From Actinomadura macrotermitis (GTDB lineage: Bacteria; Actinomycetota; Actinomycetes; Streptosporangiales; Streptosporangiaceae), in assembly GCF_009604375.1 (NCBI RefSeq), contig NZ_WEGH01000003.1, positions 1,116,001 to 1,180,000 on the forward strand: a stretch of 64,000 nt of DNA, written 5' to 3'. Both the position numbers and the translations under genes were made by a program. Under the pieces are notes generated by a model. The model saw nothing but the letters and a program-made list of their open reading frames with translations. It made no database searches and had not been told where the DNA came from. Positions 49,156 to 57,042 of this stretch are shown one piece after another (position 1 is the stretch's first letter; each line of letters opens with the position of its first letter).

Positions 49156-50499
49156 ATGGACATCCCCACCACCACGGGGATTCCCGCGACGAAACCCGCC
49201 GCCCTCGCCAGGGACTCCACCGACCACCACGCACCGACGTTCGCCGCACCCAGCGCAGCCGGAGCCGTGAACACCGGCCCGGCGGTGAACACCGGCGTGA
49301 ACACCCCGGCCCGCCGCGTTCACGCCGACCCCGTTCACCCCGCACCCGTTCACCGCGATGTTCACGCCGAGCCCGTTCAGGAGAGCGGCGTTCACCACGG
49401 CGACAAGCAGATCCACAAAGCCGAGCGGGCACTCTCGATCGGCACCTGGCTGATCGTGTTCGGCGCGATGCTCTACTCGGTGCTGACCGTCACCCCGCTG
49501 ATGGCTAAGCACACCCCCGACGGATGGGAGTGGACGGCGCCGATCCTGCCGCTGGTGGTGGATGCCGCGGTGGTGATCGTGGTGCGGCTGGACTCGGTCC
49601 TGGCCCGCCTGGACGGCGACGGCGGCGGCTGGCCGGTGGTGCTGCGGTGGATGACCGGCATCATGACGCTGGCTCTCAACACCGCCGATTCGGCGCTCAA
49701 GCACGACAAGGCGGGCGTCGCGGTGCATGCGGTCGCGCCGCTGCTGTTGATCGTCACCGCCGAGACCGGGCTGGCCTACCGGCGCGCCATCACCGCGGCC
49801 CTCACCACCGCGCAGACGGCCGAACAGACCCGCCGGCAAGCCGAGCACGCCGCCCGGCAGAAGGCCGCGCGAGAAAGCGCCCTGGCGGCCGAGCGCAAGG
49901 AGCAGGCCGAGCGTGAGGCGCGCGAACGCGAACTGCGTGAGCAGCGCGAGCATGCCGAGCGGCTGGCGAGCGAGGAACGCCAGCGCGCCGAACTGCAGGC
50001 CGAACAGGCCCGCCACGAGGCCGAGGCCGCCGCGCAGCAGGCCGAGCTGGCCCGTCAGGAGACCCAGCGCCAGGCCGAGATCACCCGCCAGGCCGAGATC
50101 GCCGCTCACCTCCAGGAGCTGGAGTTGCAGCAGCAGCAGGAAGAGGCCGCCGCCCGCGAGCGTGAACGCCACGAGCGCGAGCGTGAACAGGCCCGCGCCG
50201 AAGCTGAACGCCAGCAGGCCGAGGCTGAACGCGTCACGCGCGAGCGTGAACAGCGCCAGGCCGAGGCCCACCGCCGTGAACGCGAGCGTGAACAGCAACG
50301 CACCGAACAGGTCCAGCAGCAGCGCGCCGAGTTGCTGGCCGCCGCCCCGGTCACCGACAAGCTCCCTGAGGACCAGGCCCTGCGCGTGGTCCAGGCGGCG
50401 TTCGAGGCCGGGTTGTCGGTGCGGGCCGCCGCCGCACGTTGCGGTTGGTCGATCGGCTGGGTCAACAACCGCTTCCAGGAACTGCGCAACGCAGCCTGA
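49156..50499 (+). CDS. SpdB-like DUF2637 protein with coiled coil and HTH
   Basis: The 447-residue protein has a Pro/His-rich start (repeats of VHADPVHP type) and DUF2637-like helices (ALSIGTWLIVFGAMLYSVLT, APILPLVVDAAVVIVVRLDS, VAPLLLIVTAETGLAYRRAI). About 150 residues of Glu/Arg/Gln coiled coil follow (EAEAAAQQAELARQETQRQA and on). A C-terminal helix-turn-helix (VVQAAFEAGLSVRAAAARCG, WSIGWVNNRFQEL) ends the chain. AAGGAGG stands 8 bp before ATG 49156. SpdB-type proteins help spread conjugative DNA through the mycelium. Confidence 0.82.
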   Translation: MDIPTTTGIPATKPAALARDSTDHHAPTFAAPSAAGAVNTGPAVNTGVNTPARRVHADPVHPAPVHRDVHAEPVQESGVHHGDKQIHKAERALSIGTWLIVFGAMLYSVLTVTPLMAKHTPDGWEWTAPILPLVVDAAVVIVVRLDSVLARLDGDGGGWPVVLRWMTGIMTLALNTADSALKHDKAGVAVHAVAPLLLIVTAETGLAYRRAITAALTTAQTAEQTRRQAEHAARQKAARESALAAERKEQAEREARERELREQREHAERLASEERQRAELQAEQARHEAEAAAQQAELARQETQRQAEITRQAEIAAHLQELELQQQQEEAAARERERHEREREQARAEAERQQAEAERVTREREQRQAEAHRREREREQQRTEQVQQQRAELLAAAPVTDKLPEDQALRVVQAAFEAGLSVRAAAARCGWSIGWVNNRFQELRNAA

Positions 50500-50548
50500 C
50501 CCGTGCTCCGGACTGCATATCCGGTCTCCCTACTCCTTCCGTCCGCTC

Positions 50549-50586
50549 CGCCGGGCCCTGCCTGCAGCTGCAGGCAGGGCCCGGCG
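50549..50586. terminator. 38-bp perfect palindrome
   Basis: The 19-bp arm starting at 50549 (CGCCGGGCCCTGCCTGCAG) is followed directly by its reverse complement ending at 50586; then CCGTTTCCCC. It sits between the spdB-like gene and the next membrane-protein gene, and can act on both strands. Confidence 0.75.
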
Positions 50587-50608
50587 CCGTTTCCCCTCTG
50601 GAGTCGCC

Positions 50609-51040
50609 GTGTCCGACCTCACCGACCTGAACTACCCGCCCACCGACACCCCAGCCGACCACGTCCGCGACGTGCGGAGCGAGATCGCCCGGGTGGAGAA
50701 CCGCTGCCGCCAGATCATCGCCTGCACCGTCGCCCTGGTCTTCGTCCTGACCGGCCTGATCGGCCTGCCGACCGGGTGGCCGGGCCGGCTGATGGCGGTC
50801 CTGGCGCTGATGCTGATGGCGGCCGTGGCCCTGCTGCGGCTGGCCGCGCTGCAGCTGCGTCCCGCTCCCACCTTCACCGCCCGCCCCCGCTCCGCGGCCG
50901 CGACCAACCGCGCCGACGCGAAGGCCTCGCCGTGGAACCTGCTGCACCGCAAGCAGCGCCTGTGCGCCCTGGCCGACACCGTCCTGGTGATCGGGCTGGC
51001 CTCGCTGCTGGGCGCGTTCCTGGGCTCACTGCTGCCCTGA
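50609..51040 (+). CDS. Small membrane protein, three helices
   Basis: GTG 50609 with TGGAG upstream gives 143 residues. Helices are IIACTVALVFVLTGLIGLPT, LMAVLALMLMAAVALLRLAA and TVLVIGLASLLGAFLGSLLP at the end. Between the second and third lies a basic loop. It belongs to the run of Spd-like membrane proteins before traB. The exact role is unknown. Confidence 0.7.
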   Translation: MSDLTDLNYPPTDTPADHVRDVRSEIARVENRCRQIIACTVALVFVLTGLIGLPTGWPGRLMAVLALMLMAAVALLRLAALQLRPAPTFTARPRSAAATNRADAKASPWNLLHRKQRLCALADTVLVIGLASLLGAFLGSLLP

Positions 51041-51066
51041 CCTACTGCCCCTGACCTGTCGCCTCA

Positions 51067-51098
51067 CCGGCCCGGCCGCCCCCGCGCGGCTGGGCCGG
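51067..51098 (+). terminator. Intercistronic hairpin
   Basis: CCGGCCC (51067-51073) with GGGCCGG (51092-51098), and inner GCCGC (51075-51079) with GCGGC (51086-51090), form a GC-rich stem; TTTCTC follows within 6 bp. Confidence 0.6.
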
Positions 51099-51121
51099 CC
51101 GCTTTCTCAAGGAGGGTCTCG

Positions 51122-51304
51122 ATGACCTTGCTCGCCCTGCTCACCGGCGTGCTGTTCATGGTGTATTACAGCCGCCTGGTCCAGATGTTCTTCCTGATCA
51201 CCCTGCCCGCGTGGGGTCTGCTGGCCGCCAGCACCCCGCTGGGGTCCAAGATCCTGCCGGTCCTGCACCAGTTGTCGGGCGCCCTGGACGGGTGGCTGCG
51301 ATGA
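51122..51304 (+). CDS. 60-residue membrane protein
   Basis: ATG 51122 follows AAGGAGGG. The peptide MTLLALLTGVLFMVYYSRLV and MFFLITLPAWGLLAAST gives two membrane helices. Its stop overlaps the next ATG (ATGA). It resembles the tiny Spd proteins found beside traB in AICEs. Confidence 0.65.
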   Translation: MTLLALLTGVLFMVYYSRLVQMFFLITLPAWGLLAASTPLGSKILPVLHQLSGALDGWLR

Positions 51305-51579
51305 CCACCCCCACCTCCCCGCCCGCCGGCACGTCGGCCGTCCGCCGGGCGGTGGCGTATGGCTGGGCCAACCGTCCGTCGTTGGGTGCCTGGGCGTTCC
51401 TGCTGGGCGTGCCCGGCAGCACCCAGGTGGTGTTCGGCCAGCCGTGGTGGCTGGCCGCCGCCGTGCAGTGGCCGCTCTACGCCCTGCTCTGGCTGGTCAT
51501 CACCGTCATCGACGTCCGGCGCAGCGGACACGAGTTGCCCGCCGACTTGGCCGAGACCGGCAAGGGGGCGCGGCCGTGA
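51301..51579 (+). CDS. 92-residue membrane protein
   Basis: ATG 51301 overlaps the previous stop. The protein has a polar start (RRAVAYGWANRPSLGAW) and two helices (AFLLGVPGSTQVVFG is borderline; WLAAAVQWPLYALLWLVITV is strong), then a short polar tail. Its stop overlaps the next GTG. It is part of the four-gene coupled run before traB. Confidence 0.65.
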   Translation: MTTPTSPPAGTSAVRRAVAYGWANRPSLGAWAFLLGVPGSTQVVFGQPWWLAAAVQWPLYALLWLVITVIDVRRSGHELPADLAETGKGARP

Positions 51580-52499
51580 TCGAAATGCTGTTCCTGGGGT
51601 CGGCGGCGTTCGCCGGCGGCGCCCACGCAATCCGCAAGAACCGCACCCAGCACCACCCGCCGCGCCGCCCGGCCCGCACCGATTCGCTGCTGGTCAAGGC
51701 GTGGAAGAGTGCCGGTGCCCCGCACACCGATGAGACGATGCTGGCGGATGCGGTCGCCGATCTGGGCGGCCGCGCGATCGGCAAGGGCGTGCGCGGCGCC
51801 GCGCAGCGTGGCCGCCGGATGAAGCCCTGGGCCGAGGCCCGCTGGCAGCGTCGCCAGGCCAACGGCGGCACCACCAGCTTCATCCGCCGACCCCGCACCA
51901 ACCCGGGCAACGGTCCGGGTGCCCCGGGCGATAACACCGCGCAGCCCGGTCAGCCCGCACGGCCGGCGCAGGCGGTGCAGTCCCCGAAGGCTGCGCAGCC
52001 TGCGTTGAACGGCCGCACCATGCCGCAACTGCCCGCCGGCACCGGCGGGCAGCCGCGCAGCCCGATCCCCATGCCGTCCGGCGGTCCGGTGCCGCAGCCG
52101 GGCACCGCAGGTCCCGCGCGCCGGGCCGCCGGTCGCAGTGCAGGCCGGGGCGGGGGCCGGTCGGCGGCGCGGCGGGCGCGGCGGGCGCAGCCGCGGATGC
52201 GCATCACCGGTCCGCTGAACCTGGACGCCCCCGAGACCGATGTGGAGTTCCTGGAGTCCTGCCAGGAGCTGCAGCAGATCCTGCGCGGTATCGGGGTGGC
52301 GGTGGAGGACTGGACCGATGAGGTCATCGTGCGCCGGATGCCGCCGATCGTCACCGCTCCGCTGAACAACGTCAGTGAGGGCCTGGTGGACGCCGCCGCC
52401 TGCACCGCCTTGGCATCGATGCTGTTCGAGGCGTGGTTCGCCGAGGCCCGCGCGGTCGCCGAGGCCGGGATCCACTTCACCGGCGACGACCCCACCTGA
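51576..52499 (+). CDS. Transfer-region protein with Pro-rich linker and EF-C-DW domain
   Basis: GTG 51576 overlaps the previous stop. The 307-residue protein has a short N-terminal hydrophobic piece (MLFLGSAAFAGGAHAIRK), a basic helical part (IGKGVRGAAQRGRRMKPWAE), a long Pro/Gly/Ala/Gln linker and an arginine-rich stretch. The C-terminal 90 residues start LDAPETDVEFLESCQELQQI. This last domain is clearly related to the whole of the next gene product (FEAPDSDGEFIATCLAIGDL). It is probably membrane-associated and may partner TraB. The function is unknown. Confidence 0.65.
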   Translation: MIEMLFLGSAAFAGGAHAIRKNRTQHHPPRRPARTDSLLVKAWKSAGAPHTDETMLADAVADLGGRAIGKGVRGAAQRGRRMKPWAEARWQRRQANGGTTSFIRRPRTNPGNGPGAPGDNTAQPGQPARPAQAVQSPKAAQPALNGRTMPQLPAGTGGQPRSPIPMPSGGPVPQPGTAGPARRAAGRSAGRGGGRSAARRARRAQPRMRITGPLNLDAPETDVEFLESCQELQQILRGIGVAVEDWTDEVIVRRMPPIVTAPLNNVSEGLVDAAACTALASMLFEAWFAEARAVAEAGIHFTGDDPT

Positions 52500-52532
52500 C
52501 CCCGTCCGCTCCTCTCGTGAAAGGAGGTCGTG

Positions 52533-52853
52533 ATGCGTTCCCGTGCCCGCCGCTACCTGGTGGAGTTCGAAGCGCCCGACTCCGACGGCGAGTTCATCGC
52601 CACCTGCCTGGCCATCGGTGACCTGCTCGCCCTGGCTGCCGACCGGATCGACGACTGGGTTCAGGACCTGGCCGCCCGAGGCATCCCCGCCCCGGTCATC
52701 GCCCAGTTCGAGCAGGTCGTGCTCGACCTGGACGCCGCCGCCGGCGACGCCCGCCGCTCGGCCGCCAACTTCGCCGACTACTTCGAGGACGCCCGCGCCA
52801 TCGCCGCGCGCGGCATCCGCATCATCGGCACCTCACGCCGCCGCGCCGCCTGA
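52533..52853 (+). CDS. Small paralogue of the preceding C-terminal domain
   Basis: ATG 52533 follows AAAGGAGG. The 106 residues (MRSRARRYLVEFEAPDSDGE and on, RIDDWVQDLAARGIPAPVIA, FEDARAIAARGIRIIGT) align along their length with the end of the previous protein: xEAPxxDxEF, a Cys, DW and a final ARAxAxxGI. It is all-helical by pattern with no membrane segment. The pair probably arose by duplication. The function is unknown; the location is just before traB. Confidence 0.65.
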   Translation: MRSRARRYLVEFEAPDSDGEFIATCLAIGDLLALAADRIDDWVQDLAARGIPAPVIAQFEQVVLDLDAAAGDARRSAANFADYFEDARAIAARGIRIIGTSRRRAA

Positions 52854-52878
52854 CCCTCATCCCTTCACTCGCCTTCTC

Positions 52879-52914
52879 ACCGGCCGCGTCGTCCTCCAGG
52901 GCGGCGCGGCCGGT
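52879..52914 (+). terminator. Hairpin before traB
   Basis: ACCGGCCGCG (52879-52888) and CGCGGCCGGT (52905-52914) pair perfectly with a 16-nt loop, 24 bp before the traB start. Confidence 0.6.
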
Positions 52915-52937
52915 TGCCGTCGTTGGAGTTGATCTGC

Positions 52938-55208
52938 ATGTTCAATCGTCCCGCCCGCGGCTTCGTCCGCGCTCCCAACCAGCCCCGCGGCTTCGGCGCC
53001 CGCCCGGGTGGTCGCCGTGGCGGCCGACGCGGCCGGTACGCCGAGACCGACCTGATGGACCCGCTGGCCCCGATGGCCGCGCTGGCCTCGGCGGGTTACC
53101 AGGCGCCGCGCCGGGCGCCGGCGGGACGGCTGGCCCGCGCTGCGGTGCGCGAGTACGCCCGCTGGGTGATGCGGGCCCCTGACACCCGCGGCCTGGGCAC
53201 CGGCCTGGCCGCCCTCTACCCGGTCGGCGAGCTCGCCCACCACTACGCCACCGGCCCGATGGACCCGATCATGCTGGGCGCGTTCGGACCGCCGGCCGCG
53301 CTGGCCGCCTGGGTGTCGACCTACAAGGCCCACGGCTCGCCCCGCTACTCCGGAGCCGTCGCCGCGATCGTCGCCGCGCCGCCGCTGTGGCTGGCCACCG
53401 CCGCGGCCACCGGCATCACCAACCTGCCCACCCTGCTGGCCTACACCCTCGCCTCCACCGGCCTGTGGTCGGCCTACACCTGGTCCGACGTGCTGAAGGC
53501 CCGCCGCCGCGCCGCCGAGCTGCAGGCCCGCTGGGAGACCATCGCCGGCCTCACCGGGCTGGAGGGGTCGCGGTTGCTGCGCACCGAGACCACCAAGGTC
53601 GGTGTCCGGTTCAAGGTCGATCTGGGCGTGGACGGCCCGTCGGTGACGCGGCTGGAGCGCGGTGACCTGGGTGAGCAGATCGCCCGCTGCTACGGCATCG
53701 GTGCCGATCAGGTCCGCATCGAAGGGCAGCGCAAGAACGCCCGGATCCTGTGGATCACCCTGCAGCTGCGGGACCTGTGGACCGATGAGGTCGCCCACCC
53801 CGCGCTCACCGTCCCCGAGGGCAGCCAGAGCATGGAGCACGCGGCGGCAGGCAAGGGCCAGCGCTCCATCCTGGACGGCCCGTTCACCATCGGCACCGCC
53901 CCCGAGAGCGGCCAGGACCTGGAGCTGGTGGTGTTCGACGCCGGCGGCGCCCGGCACGTCGACATCGTGGCCAGCAACGGCGGCGGCAAGTCCAACGTGC
54001 TGTCCAACATCGTCCAGCAGTCCGCCGAATGCTTCGACGTGCTGGTGGTCGCCATCGACCTGGGCAAGGGCGTCATCCCCAGCCTGTGGGGCGACTACCT
54101 GCACGAGGCCGCCGGTGTCGACGAGGAGGACAAGGCGCTGGCGATCCTGGCCTGGATCGACGCCCTGGTCGACGAACGCGCCATCGACTGCGACGGCGGC
54201 ACCCACCGGCCCTCCGCTCAGGCGCCGGTGGTCATCCTGATCATCGATGAGCAGGACACCGCCACCGGCATGGAGTCGGCCGTCGCCGCCGACATCAAGC
54301 CGGTCCTGAACAAGGTCCACCGGCGCGGCCGGTCCGGCGGCGTGGTCGCCGTCACCGCCAAGCAACGCGACGTCGTCCAGCACACCGGCTCCAAGGAGGG
54401 CAAGGCCAACGCCTACACCACCATCGTGGGCCGGGTCGCCAACGCCGGCGAGATGACCAAGGCCGTCCCCGGCTGGGAGGCCATGGGCTGCCCCGACATG
54501 TCCACCTACGGCGGCGGCGCCGAAGGCGTGGTGCTGCTGGTCCGCCAGGGCGGCACCTGGCAGGCCGGACGCACCCGCGCTCTGTACGACCGGGACACCG
54601 TCAAGGCCCTGGCCGCCGCCTACGGCCCCGCCGAGGCGCACCTGGAACCCCACATCGCCGCTACCCTGCCCGGCTACGCCGACCGCCACCCCGTCCCCGC
54701 CGCCAAATCGGCGCGGCCAGCCTCGCCCAGCCCCTCGCCCGGCACCGGGCCGGACACCGGCACGGGCGGCGGGAGCGGTACTCCCGCCGGCCAGCCCCAG
54801 CCCGACAACGGCGGCGGCCAGGACTGGGACTTCGACGTCACCGACGAATCCCAGATCGACAAGGCCGCCCAGGGGCTGGTGGCGCGCCTGGACGAGTTCA
54901 TCAACGAGACCGCCACCCCGCCCGAGGAGGCCATCCCGCTCACCCACCTGCAGGACGCCCGGCGCGCCATCGACAACACCACCGTCCCCGCCGACGCCGC
55001 CCGCGCCGTGATCGCCTTCCTGGGCGACCGCGGCCCCAAGGGCGCCCGCCGCGACGAACTGATCACCCTCCTGGACAAGCCGACCTCCACCGGCGCGCGC
55101 TGGCTGGGCCGGCTGGTCAAGGACCAGATCATCGTCAGCGTCGGGAAGGGCAAGGCCAACCGGTACTACCTGCCCGACCACGACCCCACCGCCGATCACA
55201 CACCGTGA
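52938..55208 (+). CDS. traB: TraB-type FtsK/SpoIIIE DNA translocase of conjugative transfer
   Basis: The 756-residue protein has a basic start and three helices (DPIMLGAFGPPAALAAWVST, GAVAAIVAAPPLWLATAAAT, PTLLAYTLASTGLWSAYTW). The motor domain has Walker A ASNGGGKSNVLSNI (about 346) and Walker B VVILIIDEQD (about 431), then VVAVTAKQRDVVQHTGSKEG. A Pro/Gly linker leads to a C-terminal winged-helix (LGDRGPKGARRDELITLLDK). TraB alone moves double-stranded DNA between hyphae, binding short repeats at clt through its last domain. ATG 52938 follows TTGGAG. A cluster of AACTGTCTC repeats lies directly downstream. Confidence 0.92.
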   Translation: MFNRPARGFVRAPNQPRGFGARPGGRRGGRRGRYAETDLMDPLAPMAALASAGYQAPRRAPAGRLARAAVREYARWVMRAPDTRGLGTGLAALYPVGELAHHYATGPMDPIMLGAFGPPAALAAWVSTYKAHGSPRYSGAVAAIVAAPPLWLATAAATGITNLPTLLAYTLASTGLWSAYTWSDVLKARRRAAELQARWETIAGLTGLEGSRLLRTETTKVGVRFKVDLGVDGPSVTRLERGDLGEQIARCYGIGADQVRIEGQRKNARILWITLQLRDLWTDEVAHPALTVPEGSQSMEHAAAGKGQRSILDGPFTIGTAPESGQDLELVVFDAGGARHVDIVASNGGGKSNVLSNIVQQSAECFDVLVVAIDLGKGVIPSLWGDYLHEAAGVDEEDKALAILAWIDALVDERAIDCDGGTHRPSAQAPVVILIIDEQDTATGMESAVAADIKPVLNKVHRRGRSGGVVAVTAKQRDVVQHTGSKEGKANAYTTIVGRVANAGEMTKAVPGWEAMGCPDMSTYGGGAEGVVLLVRQGGTWQAGRTRALYDRDTVKALAAAYGPAEAHLEPHIAATLPGYADRHPVPAAKSARPASPSPSPGTGPDTGTGGGSGTPAGQPQPDNGGGQDWDFDVTDESQIDKAAQGLVARLDEFINETATPPEEAIPLTHLQDARRAIDNTTVPADAARAVIAFLGDRGPKGARRDELITLLDKPTSTGARWLGRLVKDQIIVSVGKGKANRYYLPDHDPTADHTP

Positions 55209-55223
55209 CCGAAGGTCGGGGCG

Positions 55224-55347
55224 AACTGTCTCACTGAACTGTCTCGCCAACTGTCTCAACGAACTGTCTCACCGGCCCCTACGCGCGCACACGTGGACGC
55301 ATCCCGCGTCCGGGCGAGACAGTTGGGACAGTTCGGGTGAGACGGTT
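55224..55347. repeat. AACTGTCTC repeat cluster, candidate clt (transfer locus)
   Basis: Four direct copies of AACTGTCTC start at 55224, 55237, 55249 and 55262 (12-13 bp steps). After a 45-bp spacer come inverted copies GAGACAGTT (55316-55324), GGGACAGTT (55325-55333) and GAGACGGTT (55339-55347). The cluster begins 15 bp after traB. In streptomycete plasmids TraB recognises short direct repeats near its own gene, so this is a good clt candidate. Confidence 0.65.
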
Positions 55348-55406
55348 CCCGCCCTCACAACGCGTGATCACCACACGCGATCCGTCCCCTTTCCGATCGC
55401 TCCATC

Positions 55407-55442
55407 CAGCCGCCCGGCCGCCACTCGGCAGCCGGGCGGCTG
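55407..55442 (+). terminator. Intercistronic hairpin
   Basis: CAGCCGCCCGGC (55407-55418) and GCCGGGCGGCTG (55431-55442) pair perfectly around a 12-nt loop. Confidence 0.65.
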
Positions 55443-55470
55443 GTCTGCTCTGGAACGGACCTTCTCCCCC

Positions 55471-55848
55471 ATGACCCACCGCTTAGACCCCACCGTCTTC
55501 CTTCCGCACCCCGGCGTTCTGTTGCCGGCCACCGTCCCCTCCAGCGGTCCGCCGTCGCCCACTCCCACCGGCCCGCCCGGCACCCCGGGCGGCGAGCACG
55601 GCCAGGGCGGCCTGATCGTCGTGGCCCTGCTGTTCGGCCTCATCTGGGCCCTCGGCTACCGCGTTTCGATCCGGCTGCACCCCTTCAAGTCCTGCGGCCG
55701 GTGCAGCGGCAGCGGCAAGCACCGCGGCACCTGGTTCACCGGCGCCTACCGCGCCTGCGACCGCTGCGGCGGCACCGGCCGCGAACATCGCATGTTCGCG
55801 CGTGACCCCTACAAGCAGAACCCCAGCAAACGCCGCCGCCAGGAGTAG
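55471..55848 (+). CDS. Membrane protein with DnaJ-like zinc finger
   Basis: ATG 55471 gives 125 residues. After a Pro-rich start comes one helix (GLIVVALLFGLIWALGYRVS). The cytosolic end has KSCGRCSGSGKHRGTWFTGA and RACDRCGGTGREH, two CxxCxGxG boxes as in the DnaJ zinc centre. The tail is basic. Proteins of this shape are common in AICE transfer regions; the role is unknown. Confidence 0.72.
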   Translation: MTHRLDPTVFLPHPGVLLPATVPSSGPPSPTPTGPPGTPGGEHGQGGLIVVALLFGLIWALGYRVSIRLHPFKSCGRCSGSGKHRGTWFTGAYRACDRCGGTGREHRMFARDPYKQNPSKRRRQE

Positions 55849-55882
55849 AGCCCGCCCCTGGCAGGAAGCGAGGACACCCGCC

Positions 55883-56083
55883 ATGTGCCTGCTGCCGCTC
55901 GACGACGCCCCCGACCCCCGCGATGAGGCCATCGCCCAGATCGGCACCGACCTGGCCGAGGGGTACCTGGACAGCGAGGAAGCCTTCCAGCGCCTCCTGG
56001 ACCTCGGCCACACCCCCGCCGGCGCCCAGCGCCGCATCACCGACTGGCTGACCTACCGCCCCGACCCCGCGCAGGAGACCTGA
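55883..56083 (+). CDS. Small acidic hypothetical protein, 66 residues
   Basis: The frame MCLLPLDDAPDPRDEAIAQI, then GTDLAEGYLDSEEAFQRLLD, is helical and acidic. It ends 1 bp before the MazG-like gene. No family is recognised. Confidence 0.6.
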   Translation: MCLLPLDDAPDPRDEAIAQIGTDLAEGYLDSEEAFQRLLDLGHTPAGAQRRITDWLTYRPDPAQET

Positions 56084-56084
56084 C

Positions 56085-56639
56085 ATGCCCACCGACCCCT
56101 ACGGCCTCACCCCGGTGCCGCTGGCCGCGCTCGCCGCCCAGATCACCCAGCGGCTGCGCGAGCACTTCCCCGCCCGCAAGGAGCGCGACCGCCAGGTCCT
56201 CGCGCTGGCCGAAGAGACCGGCGAACTGATGGGCGCCTACCGGCGCTGGACCGGACAGGCCCGCCGCACCGGCCCCTTCAGCGACGTCGCCGCCGAACTC
56301 GCCGACGTCGTCATCACCGCCTACATCACCGCCCACGTCCTAGACCGTGTGCTGCCCGAGCCGCCCGACCTGGCCGAACTGATCGACGACCACACCCACC
56401 CCGGTGGCGACGAACAGGTGATGCACCTGTTCACCATCACCGGCCGCTTCGTCCAGGCCCACCTGGCCGGCCGCACCAACGCAACCGGGCCGGCCGACGA
56501 GGTCGCTACCGCCCACCTGGCCGACGTGGTCGCCGCCGCCTACGCCACCGCCACCGTGCACGGCATCGACCTGGCCGACGCCATCACCACCAAGACCGCC
56601 GTGCTGTTCACGCGCGGCTGGCGCACCCCCCGCACCTGA
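56085..56639 (+). CDS. MazG-like nucleotide pyrophosphohydrolase domain protein
   Basis: The 184-residue protein shows the MazG pattern: VLALAEETGELMGAYRRWTG (EExxE metal ligands) and AAELADVVITAYITAHVLDR. A second helical pair (ATAHLADVVAAAYATATVHG) repeats the ExxD/xxAD arrangement. Such enzymes cleave NTPs to NMPs. It follows a small acidic gene by 1 bp and is closed by a strong terminator. Similar genes occur in many AICEs. Confidence 0.82.
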   Translation: MPTDPYGLTPVPLAALAAQITQRLREHFPARKERDRQVLALAEETGELMGAYRRWTGQARRTGPFSDVAAELADVVITAYITAHVLDRVLPEPPDLAELIDDHTHPGGDEQVMHLFTITGRFVQAHLAGRTNATGPADEVATAHLADVVAAAYATATVHGIDLADAITTKTAVLFTRGWRTPRT

Positions 56640-56656
56640 CCGACCCGCTCAGTCCA

Positions 56657-56690
56657 GCCCGGGCGGCCCTCACCGGCCGCCCGGGCTTTT
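56657..56690 (+). terminator. Terminator with T-run
   Basis: GCCCGGGCGGCC (56657-56668) and GGCCGCCCGGGC (56675-56686) pair perfectly around CTCACC, followed by TTTTCTTC. Confidence 0.9.
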
Positions 56691-56732
56691 CTTCGCCCTT
56701 CCCTGTCCCACCAGCCTCACAAGGAGGCCCCC

Positions 56733-56949
56733 ATGGTTTTCGGCGACACCCCCCATCACCCTGATCGGCAACCTCGTAGAGGATCCGGATCTGCGGATCA
56801 CCCCCAGCGGCCTGAGCGTGGCGTCGTTCCGCGTCGCCTCCACCCCGCGCTACTTCAACAAGGCCGCCAACAACTGGACCGACGGCGAGGCGCTGTTCCT
56901 GACCTGCACCATCTGGCGGCAGGCAGCCGACAACGTCGCCGAGTCCCTG
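56733..56949 (+). pseudogene. ssb: Truncated and frameshifted ssb gene
   Basis: AAGGAGG precedes ATG 56733. The first codons read MVFGDTP; then a run of six C (56749-56754) shifts the frame. Removing one C restores ITLIGNLVEDPDLRITPSGL, SVASFRVASTPRYFNKAANN and LFLTCTIWRQAADNVAESL, a single-stranded DNA-binding protein. After AESL at 56949 the similarity stops within the OB fold and a stop follows at 56964. So the gene is both shifted and cut; the missing 3' part is not nearby. Confidence 0.8.
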
Positions 56950-57042
56950 CTTATGCGGGGTTAGCGTGAAGATCGCGTAGTTGACCTGTGGTGTTGTGTC
57001 GAAGACATGTCCATGACGAGTGCGGCATCGTCGTCCGGTTGC

